Part shown: piece by piece, positions 1-5,384 of the stretch | How the letters are laid out: every line of letters begins with the position of its first letter | How positions within the stretch are numbered: position 1 is the stretch's first letter | Assembly: GCA_028691625.1 (NCBI GenBank) | Contig: JAQUYZ010000153.1 | Span: 1-5,384 of the forward strand | From: Eubacteriales bacterium | GTDB lineage: Bacteria > Bacillota > Clostridia > Peptostreptococcales > Anaerovoracaceae | Length of the DNA stretch: 5,384 nucleotides | Reading direction: 5' to 3' | Notes under the pieces: model-generated | Database searches by the model: none | What the model was told of the DNA's origin: nothing | The model's input: the letters and a program-made list of their open reading frames with translations, nothing else | Program-made: the position numbers and the translations under genes

Positions 1-34
1 TTAAAGCTTCTATTACAATAAGCTTCCCACAGTA

Positions 35-880
35 TTAATAATTCTTTGTCAGTTCCAAGTAAGTGTCCGGCCTTCGATCCTCGAAAAAGGTATAATATTC
101 AGTCCTAAGCTGTGCCGGCAGCGAATACTCCAATTCTGCCGAAATCAACCCTTCTTCTTCCTCAAGGCGTTCGGCAATTACATCTCCTGTTGGCCCGATG
201 ATGTTGCTCCTTCCAAAAAACCCAATTGTCTGGTCCAGTCCGATTCGATTGGCAGAAACCAGATATATACAGTTATCCATGGCTCTTGCCCGCATGACCA
301 AATCCCAATCCTTCTGATTTTTGGTCTCAACACTGGTCAGATAAGTCTTCTGCCAGTTGGCAGGAACAATCAATAAATCTGCACCCTTTAAGGCAAGGCT
401 TCTTGCAACTTCAGGAAAAACCGCATCCCAACAAATCATGATTCCGATTTTTCCAAGAGAGCTATCGAAAACAGGGTAAGTGCCGCCTGCTTTGAAATAA
501 TCCTTTTCTTTGGCAGTGAGATGTACTTTCCGGTACACACCCTTTATTTGGCCTGCGTCATCGATGAATACAGCAGAATTGTACAGCATATCTTCCTGAT
601 CGCCGTCTCTTTCCGCGAACCCATATACGATATGAACGCGATATTCTTTTGCCAGCGCACCGATGATTCTCATACTGAGTCCATCCGGAACAGTCTCGGC
701 CAGGCTTTGGAAATCCTTGCTGCATTCATACCCGGTCGTAATTAGTTCGGGAAAAACAATCAAATCGGTTTGTGGATTTTCGCACATTGTCAGCTCAATC
801 AAGACACACATTTTTTCTAAATTTTTATGAAATCCCCGCAGAACAGGTTCCATTTGAACACAGGTGACATTAACCTTCAA
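35..880 (-). CDS. Carbon-nitrogen hydrolase (nitrilase superfamily amidase), substrate unknown
   Basis: This 281-residue cytoplasmic protein is a normal length for a single-domain nitrilase-superfamily enzyme. Such enzymes hydrolyse C-N bonds in amides, carbamoyl compounds or nitriles through a Glu-Lys-Cys triad. All three parts are visible: FPEL with Glu45, YRKVHL with Lys118, and the nucleophile elbow GIMICWD with Cys150. The second conserved Glu (Glu125 in KEKDYF) is also present. The CWD..FPE.AR pattern (150-160) resembles N-carbamoyl-amino-acid and N-carbamoylputrescine amidohydrolases (CWDQWFPEAAR), but Ala-Val replaces Gln-Trp, so the substrate is open. No signal peptide is seen. The start is a TTG at 880, preceded by AAAGGAG at a spacing of 8 nt; it gives the usual first strand KVNVTCVQ. 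The next in-frame ATG (codon 10) would cut that strand. It follows the binding-protein gene by 18 nt, so it is very probably the last gene of the transporter operon. Family assignment is secure; specific function is not. Confidence 0.92.
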   Translation of the reverse strand: MKVNVTCVQMEPVLRGFHKNLEKMCVLIELTMCENPQTDLIVFPELITTGYECSKDFQSLAETVPDGLSMRIIGALAKEYRVHIVYGFAERDGDQEDMLYNSAVFIDDAGQIKGVYRKVHLTAKEKDYFKAGGTYPVFDSSLGKIGIMICWDAVFPEVARSLALKGADLLIVPANWQKTYLTSVETKNQKDWDLVMRARAMDNCIYLVSANRIGLDQTIGFFGRSNIIGPTGDVIAERLEEEEGLISAELEYSLPAQLRTEYYTFFEDRRPDTYLELTKNY

Positions 881-888
881 GCCATCAA

Positions 889-895
889 CTCCTTT
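889..895 (-). promoter_or_regulatory. Ribosome-binding site that fixes the TTG start of the hydrolase
   Basis: AAAGGAG on the minus strand ends 8 nt before the TTG at 880. The ATG inside the spacer (885-883) is out of frame and runs into TGA after two codons, so TTG is the only start that fits this site. The site lies in the 18-nt gap after the stop of the binding-protein gene. Confidence 0.75.
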
Positions 896-898
896 ACG

Positions 899-1786
899 TT
901 AAATCAAACCTTCTGATTGCAGGAATTCTTTGGCTACCGTTTCGATCTCCTGTCCTTCCACATCAATTTTATAGTTTAGTTCTGTCATCTTTCCATCGTC
1001 AAGCAGACCGGCCATCATATTCAGTACTTCTTCCAGCTCCGGATGCGCTTTCAATGCTTCGTTGCGAATGATCGGAGCAGCGTAGTATGGCGGGAAGAAT
1101 CCCTTATCATCTTTCAGGACCTTCAGGTTGTATTTCATGATTGGACCGTCCGTTGCAAAAGCGTCCGTTACGTCCATATCACCGTTTCCGATTGCCTGGT
1201 ATTTAAGGGATACATTCATCTTTTGAGGATCTCCTTTGAACTGCATGTCATAGACTTCCACAAGGCCGTCAAATCCATCCTGCCTGTCAAAAAATTCGTG
1301 CTCCGCACCGAATACCAGATCATCGGAGACCTCAGCCAAATCGCTGAATGTTTCGATGCCGTATTGCTGATATACCTCTTCGCTAACCGCCAGGGTGTAG
1401 GTATTATTGAATCCGAACGGTTCCAGCCATTTGACAGCAAACTGATTGTCGAATTCTTCTGCTACCACACGATATGCCTCATCGGGATCGGTGATAACGT
1501 CCATTTTCAACTGGGCGGTGAGACCGGTTCCCGTATATTCGGGATAGATATCGATATCTCCGTTTTTAATTGCTTCGAAGCATACAAAGGTTCCGCCCAT
1601 ATTCAGTTTCCGTTCTACCTTTAAATCTGTATGGTTTTCGATCAGCTGAGCCAGCATTTCGCCGACCACCACGTTCTCACTGAAGTCCTTCGACCCGATG
1701 GTTACTTTATCACTTCCGGAACATCCAAACATCGTAAAGGCTAATACGAATGCAAATGTAAAAATCAATATTTTTTTCTTCATCAT
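899..1786 (-). CDS. opuCC: OpuCC/OsmF-type osmoprotectant-binding lipoprotein of the ABC importer
   Basis: This 295-residue extracytoplasmic substrate-binding protein of the OpuAC Pfam family (OpuCC/OsmF/YehZ branch) delivers quaternary-ammonium osmolytes to the importer. It begins with Lys-rich MMKKK, a hydrophobic stretch (residues 6-20) and a probable lipidated Cys22; the lipobox MFGC is looser than the consensus. Branch hallmarks are IGSKDFSEN (30-38), GGTFVCFEAI (64-73), DIYPEYTGTG (79-88), GAEHEFFDRQDGFDGL (160-175) and DDKGFFPPYYAAPIIR (226-241). Aromatics such as Tyr84, Tyr130 and Tyr234/235 are candidates for the cation-pi cage; which ones bind is inference. Two adjacent ATGs follow AGGAGG (1793-1798) at 6 or 9 nt, so the true start may be one codon later. 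It is the fourth gene of the operon, 45 nt after the second permease. In Bacillus opuC the binding protein instead lies between the two permeases. The substrate (betaine, choline, carnitine or other) cannot be read from the sequence. Confidence 0.93.
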   Translation of the reverse strand: MMKKKILIFTFAFVLAFTMFGCSGSDKVTIGSKDFSENVVVGEMLAQLIENHTDLKVERKLNMGGTFVCFEAIKNGDIDIYPEYTGTGLTAQLKMDVITDPDEAYRVVAEEFDNQFAVKWLEPFGFNNTYTLAVSEEVYQQYGIETFSDLAEVSDDLVFGAEHEFFDRQDGFDGLVEVYDMQFKGDPQKMNVSLKYQAIGNGDMDVTDAFATDGPIMKYNLKVLKDDKGFFPPYYAAPIIRNEALKAHPELEEVLNMMAGLLDDGKMTELNYKIDVEGQEIETVAKEFLQSEGLI

Positions 1787-1831
1787 ACTTTTCCTCCTGT
1801 CAAGCTTTTCGTTACAATAACTTCCAATCTA

Positions 1832-2422
1832 TCAGGCCCTCTTTAAAAGCCTTCGCTCAATTTTTGACATGAAAAAGTCAAAAATCAATGCCATAAGAAC
1901 AACCGGGATTGCACCGGTCAGAATCAATTGCATACTCTGCGTCTGAATCCCTCTGTAGATGGGAAATCCTAACCCTCCTGCCCCGATGAGCACACCCATG
2001 ACGGCAACTGACAATGAATTCACCAGTGCAATTTTAATGCCCGAAAAAATCAGCGGGAAGGAAAGGGGCAATTCTACCTTGACAAGCCTTTGAAGCTTCG
2101 TCATTCCCATCCCCCTTGCCGCATCCTTGATAAACGGCTCTACGTTGGTTAAACCGGTATGGGTATTCCTTACGATCGGCATAAGCGCATAGAGTACCAA
2201 CCCGACAATAAGAGTTACATTTCCCAGTCCGAATACAATCATCAGCATCGCCAGGAGTGCCAGAGAAGGAATCGTCTGCAAGATTTCTACAATCCACAGG
2301 ATAAGTTTTTCTGCCAAACGAACCCAGTATGCAATCACTCCCAAAACGATTCCGATCAGGATAGAGACCAGAATCGCTATTAAAACAATCACCACATGCT
2401 CTGTAATGTAATTAAATATCAT
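1832..2422 (-). CDS. opuCD: Osmoprotectant ABC importer permease, second subunit (OpuCD-like)
   Basis: This 196-residue inner-membrane permease carries the binding-protein-dependent transport domain (BPD_transp_1). About five hydrophobic segments can be seen, near 9-31, 42-65, 69-85, 122-147 and 166-187. The ATPase-coupling (EAA-type) loop reads DAARGMG (100-106) followed by VELPLSFPLI (116-125). QTIPSL (49-54), MPIVRNT (81-87) and GAGGLG (147-152) are typical of the OpuC/YehW-YehY permeases. The ATG lies inside the end of the preceding permease gene (11-nt overlap), which indicates translational coupling. A G-rich AGGGGG about 7 nt upstream is a weaker ribosome site than those of the other genes. 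The protein is slightly short for the family and lacks the extra C-terminal tail seen on its partner. It differs clearly from the first permease, so the pair most likely forms a heterodimer. The OpuCB versus OpuCD labels follow gene order and could be swapped. Confidence 0.93.
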   Translation of the reverse strand: MIFNYITEHVVIVLIAILVSILIGIVLGVIAYWVRLAEKLILWIVEILQTIPSLALLAMLMIVFGLGNVTLIVGLVLYALMPIVRNTHTGLTNVEPFIKDAARGMGMTKLQRLVKVELPLSFPLIFSGIKIALVNSLSVAVMGVLIGAGGLGFPIYRGIQTQSMQLILTGAIPVVLMALIFDFFMSKIERRLLKRA

Positions 2423-3062
2423 ATCGTAACCCCCTTAATCCCCGAGGTGTGAATACGCTCTGTATCATTCCGATCAGTCCGCTGAAAATAAAGGCCAGAA
2501 TAGCAGACGGGATGGCTCCTGCCAAGATATATACGGAATTATATGTTGCAAGTCCGGTCCAAATCAGATCTCCCAGCCCTCCGGCACCAATCAGCCCTGC
2601 CAATGTTGCCCAGCTGACAATATATACGGTGGAAATTCGGATTCCGCTGATGATCGAAGAGAGCGCCAGCGGCAGTTCCACCTTGAACAAGGTCTGACGA
2701 TTCGTCATCCCGATTCCCCGTGCTGCTTCAATGATGTTTTTATCGACCTCGGTGATCCCGGTATAGGTGTTTCTCAAAATCGGCAGCAACGCATATAAGC
2801 TTAGCACGACAAGAGCGGGGAGCACGCCGATTCCAAACAGAATCAGTGCAAAGCCCAGCATGACCAGTCCCGGTATGGTTTGTATCATGCCGGTTGCTGT
2901 CAATACGGGATTTGCCAGCTTTCTGTGCCGGGAGAGAAAGATGCCCATAGGAATCGATACTACCATTCCCGTACCCACGGCGATCACGACCAGCTCGATA
3001 TGGCGAATCAGGCACTCTATCATAAGCGCCTGGTTGTTCTGTATGAATTCTATCCAGCTCAT
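2412..3062 (-). CDS. opuCB: Osmoprotectant ABC importer permease, first subunit (OpuCB-like)
   Basis: This 216-residue BPD_transp_1 permease forms half of the membrane channel with the OpuCD-like subunit. Hydrophobic segments lie near 25-44, 59-79, 82-96, 136-160 and 178-202. The ATPase-docking loop reads EAARGIG (112-118) followed by VELPLALSS (128-136). MIQTIPGL, ALLPILRNTYTG and IGAGGLGDLIW are strong matches to the OpuCB/OpuCD family as I know it. I chose the ATG at 3062 over the in-frame ATG at 3080. It overlaps the ATPase stop as ATGA, and the G-rich GGGGGAG lies about 8 nt upstream; the earlier ATG would place that same G-tract inside the gene. The longer version would add only MGGDVV. 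The 4-nt overlap with the ATPase gene implies translational coupling and balanced subunit supply. A short basic tail (TPRGLRGLRY) ends the protein. Confidence 0.94.
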   Translation of the reverse strand: MSWIEFIQNNQALMIECLIRHIELVVIAVGTGMVVSIPMGIFLSRHRKLANPVLTATGMIQTIPGLVMLGFALILFGIGVLPALVVLSLYALLPILRNTYTGITEVDKNIIEAARGIGMTNRQTLFKVELPLALSSIISGIRISTVYIVSWATLAGLIGAGGLGDLIWTGLATYNSVYILAGAIPSAILAFIFSGLIGMIQSVFTPRGLRGLRYDI

Positions 3063-4180
3063 GACGACATCTCCCCCCATAGTGCCTCGCCCATGGCCTT
3101 TGTCATACTGGTTTTGGTAATCAATCCCGCAACCGTTGCGTCGTCATTCAGCACAACAACATAACCCGTCGGCGAGGTCATAAGCTTGTCAAATGTCTCA
3201 CGGGCATCATCTTTTACGTTCACAACAGGTGCTTCATCGGAAACCATATCTCCGATTTCTTTCCCCGGCTTTCCCTGACTCCTCAGTTTTTCGATGGATA
3301 CCGAGCCAAAATACGTGTCATCGTCATTGATCACCAGAAGACTGTTTACTTCCCGATTTCTCATCAGTTCGATCGACTGCAGCGTAAGTGTCGTTCGGGA
3401 AACCTTGGTTACTCTTGTTTTCATGAAGTCTGCTGCAGTAAAGATCATATTCGCGTTTGACATATGTTTTCCCATGAACTCCGCAATGAGAGGATCCGCC
3501 GGATTGCGCAGCATCTCCTCCGGAGAAGCCATTTGAAGGATCTTGCCTGAATCCATAAAAACGATGACATCCGCCATTTTGAGCGCCTCATCCATATCAT
3601 GAGTTACAAACACGATCGTTTTCTTGAGTTTTTTCTGAATTCGTCTCACTTCATCCTGCAATGTATCTCTTGTGATCGGATCCAGCGCGCCGAAAGGTTC
3701 ATCCATCAGGACGATCGGCGGAGAAGCCGCAAGTGCGCGAAGAACCCCGATCCTCTGCTGCTGGCCTCCGGAAAGTTCGGAAGGATATTTATGCGCATTT
3801 TGCTCATAAGGCATCCCCACAAGTTCAAGAAGCTCCTTTACGACACCCTGCCATTTCTCCTTAGGATATTTCAAAAGCTTCGGAACGATGGCGATGTTTT
3901 CCTCCACCGTCATGTTGGGGAACAGACCGATCTGCTGGATCACATAGCCTATGGTCCTCCGCAGCTCGACTGGGTTTTCCTTGGTTATGTCCTTTTCATC
4001 AATAAAAATCTTTCCCCCGTCCGGCTCAATCAAACGGTTTATGGTTTTTAACGTAGTCGTTTTACCGCAGCCGCTCGGGCCGATCAGCACGACAAATTCC
4101 CCCGGATTTATCGTAAAGTTCAAATTCCTCAATATTACATTCTTACCGTAACTTTTCGTTACATTTTCAAATCGAATCAT
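3059..4180 (-). CDS. opuCA: Osmoprotectant ABC importer ATPase with tandem CBS domains (OpuCA)
   Basis: This 373-residue cytoplasmic ATPase powers uptake of glycine-betaine-like osmolytes. The nucleotide-binding domain (about 1-240) is complete: Walker A GPSGCGKTT (34-42), Q-loop Gln82 before GLFP, signature LSGGQQQR (136-143), Walker B IVLMDEPF (156-163), D-loop GALD (164-167) and switch His194 (VTHD). The C-terminal part (about 250-365) has two CBS repeats: FMKTRVTKVSRTT...SLLVINDDDTYFG and MVSDEAPVVNVKDD...GYVVVLNDDATVAGLI. CBS domains in this family sense ionic strength (OpuA) or bind cyclic di-AMP (Listeria OpuCA); either role here is inference from family knowledge. Length is normal for OpuCA. 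The ATG at 4180 follows AGGAGGT (4191-4197) by 10 nt. It is the first gene of the operon, behind the consensus promoter, and its TGA overlaps the permease start. Identity as an osmolyte-type ATPase is very secure. Confidence 0.96.
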   Translation of the reverse strand: MIRFENVTKSYGKNVILRNLNFTINPGEFVVLIGPSGCGKTTTLKTINRLIEPDGGKIFIDEKDITKENPVELRRTIGYVIQQIGLFPNMTVEENIAIVPKLLKYPKEKWQGVVKELLELVGMPYEQNAHKYPSELSGGQQQRIGVLRALAASPPIVLMDEPFGALDPITRDTLQDEVRRIQKKLKKTIVFVTHDMDEALKMADVIVFMDSGKILQMASPEEMLRNPADPLIAEFMGKHMSNANMIFTAADFMKTRVTKVSRTTLTLQSIELMRNREVNSLLVINDDDTYFGSVSIEKLRSQGKPGKEIGDMVSDEAPVVNVKDDARETFDKLMTSPTGYVVVLNDDATVAGLITKTSMTKAMGEALWGEMSS

Positions 4181-4190
4181 CTATGTAATA

Positions 4191-4197
4191 ACCTCCT
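4191..4197 (-). promoter_or_regulatory. Ribosome-binding site of opuCA
   Basis: AGGAGGT on the minus strand, 10 nt before the ATG at 4180. It is close to the full anti-Shine-Dalgarno complement and confirms the start of the ATPase gene. Confidence 0.8.
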
Positions 4198-4202
4198 TTT
4201 GG

Positions 4203-4243
4203 CAAAGTAACAATTTCTATTTTACATTAAAGTTGTTACTTTG
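4203..4243. promoter_or_regulatory. Operator-like 11-bp inverted repeat over the opuCA promoter
   Basis: Two perfect 11-bp arms, CAAAGTAACAA (4203-4213) and TTGTTACTTTG (4233-4243), are separated by 19 bp, and pairing continues outward with one mismatch over 4198-4201/4245-4248. The dyad centre (about 4223) lies in the -10 box. One arm abuts the -35 box and the other covers the expected transcription start near 4212. Because transcription begins inside the left arm, the transcript cannot hold both arms, so an RNA hairpin is unlikely and a protein-bound operator is the better reading. The right arm also carries its own local dyad, AAAGT-TGTT-ACTTT (4229-4242). The regulator is not in the window. 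Firmicute osmolyte operons are known to be controlled by repressors such as GbsR/OpcR-type (MarR-like) or BusR (GntR-like) proteins, but I cannot assign one. Confidence 0.7.
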
Positions 4244-4247
4244 TCAA
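4219..4247 (-). promoter_or_regulatory. Sigma-A promoter of the opuC-hydrolase operon
   Basis: On the minus strand, TTGACA (4247-4242) is followed by exactly 17 bp and TAAAAT (4224-4219), a near-perfect housekeeping promoter. The predicted start is near 4212, giving a leader of about 30 nt that contains the AGGAGGT site. It lies just after the terminator of the upstream binding-protein gene, so the transporter operon has its own transcription start. Confidence 0.85.
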
Positions 4248-4315
4248 ATTATTGAAAACTGAAAGTATAACAAAACCCTGGAAATACCGGTTTCTCTCCG
4301 ATTTGAAGGATGCAC

Positions 4316-4368
4316 AAAAAAGGGAGCTGCGCACGGTTGGTTTATTCACCTCAAGTGCGCCAGCTCCC
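4316..4368 (-). terminator. Intrinsic terminator after the OpuAC-type binding-protein gene
   Basis: On the minus strand the 14-nt arm GGGAGCTGGCGCAC (4368-4355) pairs with GTGCGCAGCTCCC (4334-4322), with one bulged base, across a 20-nt loop, and is followed directly by six T residues (4321-4316). It begins 17 nt after the stop codon at 4385. It separates the upstream gene from the opuC operon. Confidence 0.9.
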
Positions 4369-4384
4369 GGAAATCAATCGATTA

Positions 4385-5299
4385 TTATTCTGTCCAGCTG
4401 CCGATGACAGCTTCATTGTCTGCAACCCACTGCTGCGCAGCTTCCAGGGGATCCATTCCATCAACAATCAGAGCTTCCAGACTGCCGATTTGCGCATCTG
4501 ACATAGAAAACTTTTTCAGCATTTCCGCAACTTCAGGCTGTGCTGCAGTAAATTCCTTGTTTGCCAAGGTATGAATCTGTTCCGCTTCACCGTAAGACAG
4601 CTTCGGATCCTCTAAATATTTAAGATCGTACTGTGCAAACATCCAATGAGGGCTCCAGCCGGTAATGGTAATCCACTCCTCATTCTTATAGGCCTTATCC
4701 ATCGCCGCCATCATCGCTGCCTCACTGCCCTGGACGATTTCGAATTCAAGGCCGTACTCTTCATTTGCCGCATTACTGGCTTTCATGATTCCGGCTCCGG
4801 GGTCAATTCCAACAATCTCTCCGTTGAATTGATCCTTATTTGCCTTTAATTCTTCCATGGAATCAATCGTAACATACTGGGGCACCACGACGCCGATCTT
4901 CGCATCTTCTTCATACCAGATCCCATAATCATCGAGATTCTCTTGATATTCATTCCAATAGGTTTCATGTGTGATCGGAAGCCATGAATCAAAAAATACA
5001 TCCAGGTCCCCTTTATTCAAGCCAACGTATAATGGAGCCGCATCCAGCTGAGTCAGCTCAACCTCATAGCCCTGGTCCTCCAGGATTACCTTCCACAGGT
5101 TGCTGACAGCCACACATTCTGCCCAGTTAACCATACCAATATGAACCGTTCCTTTTTCTGCTCCTGCATCTCCGGCTCCCCCTTCACCGGGATCAGTCTC
5201 ACCGGAACATCCTGCCGCCAAAGTCATGGACATCACAATGATCAACATCAACACCAATACTTTTTTCCATCTGCTGCTACTTCTTCTTCTTTGATACAT
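4385..5299 (-). CDS. opuAC: Glycine-betaine-binding lipoprotein, OpuAC/ProX tryptophan-cage class
   Basis: This 304-residue extracytoplasmic solute-binding protein is of the OpuAC family, a different branch from the OpuCC-type protein encoded at 899-1786. A basic N-terminus (RRRSSSRWKK), a hydrophobic core (about 14-29) and a good lipobox LAAGC give a lipidated Cys31, followed by a Gly/Asp/Glu-rich linker (32-49). Betaine-cage signatures are NWAE (Trp59), FFDSWLPITH (Trp106) and TGWSPHWMF (Trp215, Trp219), plus GIDPGAGIM (164-172). Tryptophans at such positions bind the trimethylammonium head group of glycine or proline betaine in the family, so the ligand class is fairly safe. The start at 5299 follows AGGAGGT (5308-5314) by 8 nt. 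It has its own terminator and no ATPase or permease of the OpuA type in the window. It may end an opuA operon lying to the right, or be a stand-alone additional receptor. Confidence 0.94.
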   Translation of the reverse strand: MYQRRRSSSRWKKVLVLMLIIVMSMTLAAGCSGETDPGEGGAGDAGAEKGTVHIGMVNWAECVAVSNLWKVILEDQGYEVELTQLDAAPLYVGLNKGDLDVFFDSWLPITHETYWNEYQENLDDYGIWYEEDAKIGVVVPQYVTIDSMEELKANKDQFNGEIVGIDPGAGIMKASNAANEEYGLEFEIVQGSEAAMMAAMDKAYKNEEWITITGWSPHWMFAQYDLKYLEDPKLSYGEAEQIHTLANKEFTAAQPEVAEMLKKFSMSDAQIGSLEALIVDGMDPLEAAQQWVADNEAVIGSWTE

Positions 5300-5333
5300 T
5301 TAAACGTACCTCCTCAGTTTCATAAATAATAAC

Positions 5334-5384
5334 TTATTGCTGACCGGCAGCATTTTCTTCTGTTCTACGTTCTTTTCGAACGAC
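5334..5384 (-). CDS. Possible 3' end of an upstream gene (partial)
   Basis: From the right edge, one minus-strand frame is open for 16 codons (VVRKERRTEENAAGQQ) and stops with TAA at 5336-5334, 34 nt before the ATG of the betaine-binding protein. A charged, polar tail like this and the short gap fit the end of an upstream operon partner, for instance a permease of the OpuAB/ProW type. Nothing in 16 residues identifies it. A second frame is also open as far as 5300, so the frame choice is not proven, and the stretch may be non-coding. Confidence 0.3.
   Translation of the reverse strand, partial: VVRKERRTEENAAGQQ

Noticed and set aside
4..25. AAGCTT...AAGCTT self-complementary hairpin after the hydrolase stop as a terminator
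   Set aside because: The stem is only 6 bp, A/T-rich, and has no T-run after it inside the window, so it is not a convincing terminator.
1043..1624. A 193-codon open frame on the plus strand opposite the OpuCC-type gene
   Set aside because: It lies entirely antisense to a clearly conserved gene, resembles no family I know, and has no plausible ribosome site. The same holds for the other plus-strand frames, such as 3599-4051 and 2767-3120.
3063..3080. Upstream ATG at 3080 as the start of the first permease
   Set aside because: It would add only MGGDVV and use up the G-rich ribosome site; the ATGA overlap at 3062 with a spacing of about 8 nt is the usual arrangement.
4264..4272. Extended -10-like TGTTATACT on the minus strand upstream of the main opuC promoter
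   Set aside because: No acceptable -35 box lies 16-18 bp upstream (AACCGG is found there), and the consensus promoter 20 bp downstream explains transcription better.
4181..4384. Riboswitch or small RNA in the largest intergenic gap
   Set aside because: The gap is fully explained by terminator, promoter, operator-like repeat and ribosome site; the predicted leader of about 30 nt is too short for a riboswitch.
5338..5352. TGCTG-ACCGG-CAGCA hairpin near the right edge
   Set aside because: A 5-bp stem without a T-tract on the minus strand; it overlaps the possible upstream coding end and is likely chance.

Overview
The window is a compact block of osmolyte (compatible-solute) uptake genes, all transcribed on the minus strand, so it reads right to left. 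Strong AGGAGG ribosome-binding sites, short lysine-led lipoprotein signals, a TTG start and a moderate base composition suggest a Gram-positive Firmicute, probably of the class Clostridia. That placement is inference from style and protein families; no rRNA or other marker gene is present.

Layout, in transcription order. At the right edge (5334-5384) there may be the last 16 codons of an upstream gene. Next is a glycine-betaine-binding lipoprotein of the OpuAC/ProX tryptophan-cage class (4385-5299), closed by a clear intrinsic terminator (4316-4368). A consensus sigma-A promoter (4219-4247) embedded in an 11-bp inverted repeat (4203-4243) then starts a second operon: an OpuCA-type ATPase with tandem CBS domains (3059-4180), an OpuCB-type permease (2412-3062), a second OpuCD-type permease (1832-2422), an OpuCC/OsmF-type substrate-binding lipoprotein (899-1786), and a carbon-nitrogen hydrolase of the nitrilase superfamily (35-880). 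The genes overlap by 4 or 11 nt or lie 45 or 18 nt apart, so one transcript is likely. No terminator is visible after the last gene within the 34 bases left.

Working model. The ATPase and two different permeases form a complete OpuC-like importer fed by the OpuCC-type lipoprotein. The importer is probably gated by the CBS domains and repressed at its promoter by an unidentified regulator. The nitrilase-family enzyme is the unexpected member. It may process an imported amide or carbamoyl compound, but its substrate cannot be read from the sequence. The OpuAC-type lipoprotein is probably the tail of a separate OpuA-like operon that continues outside the window, or an additional binding protein for the same importer.

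Every stretch longer than 300 bases is covered by a gene. The longest gap, 4181-4384, holds the terminator, promoter, operator-like repeat and ribosome-binding site. I found no RNA genes, insertion sequences, CRISPR arrays or origins. The transporter itself is a known type; the points worth a second look are the hydrolase partner and the promoter palindrome.
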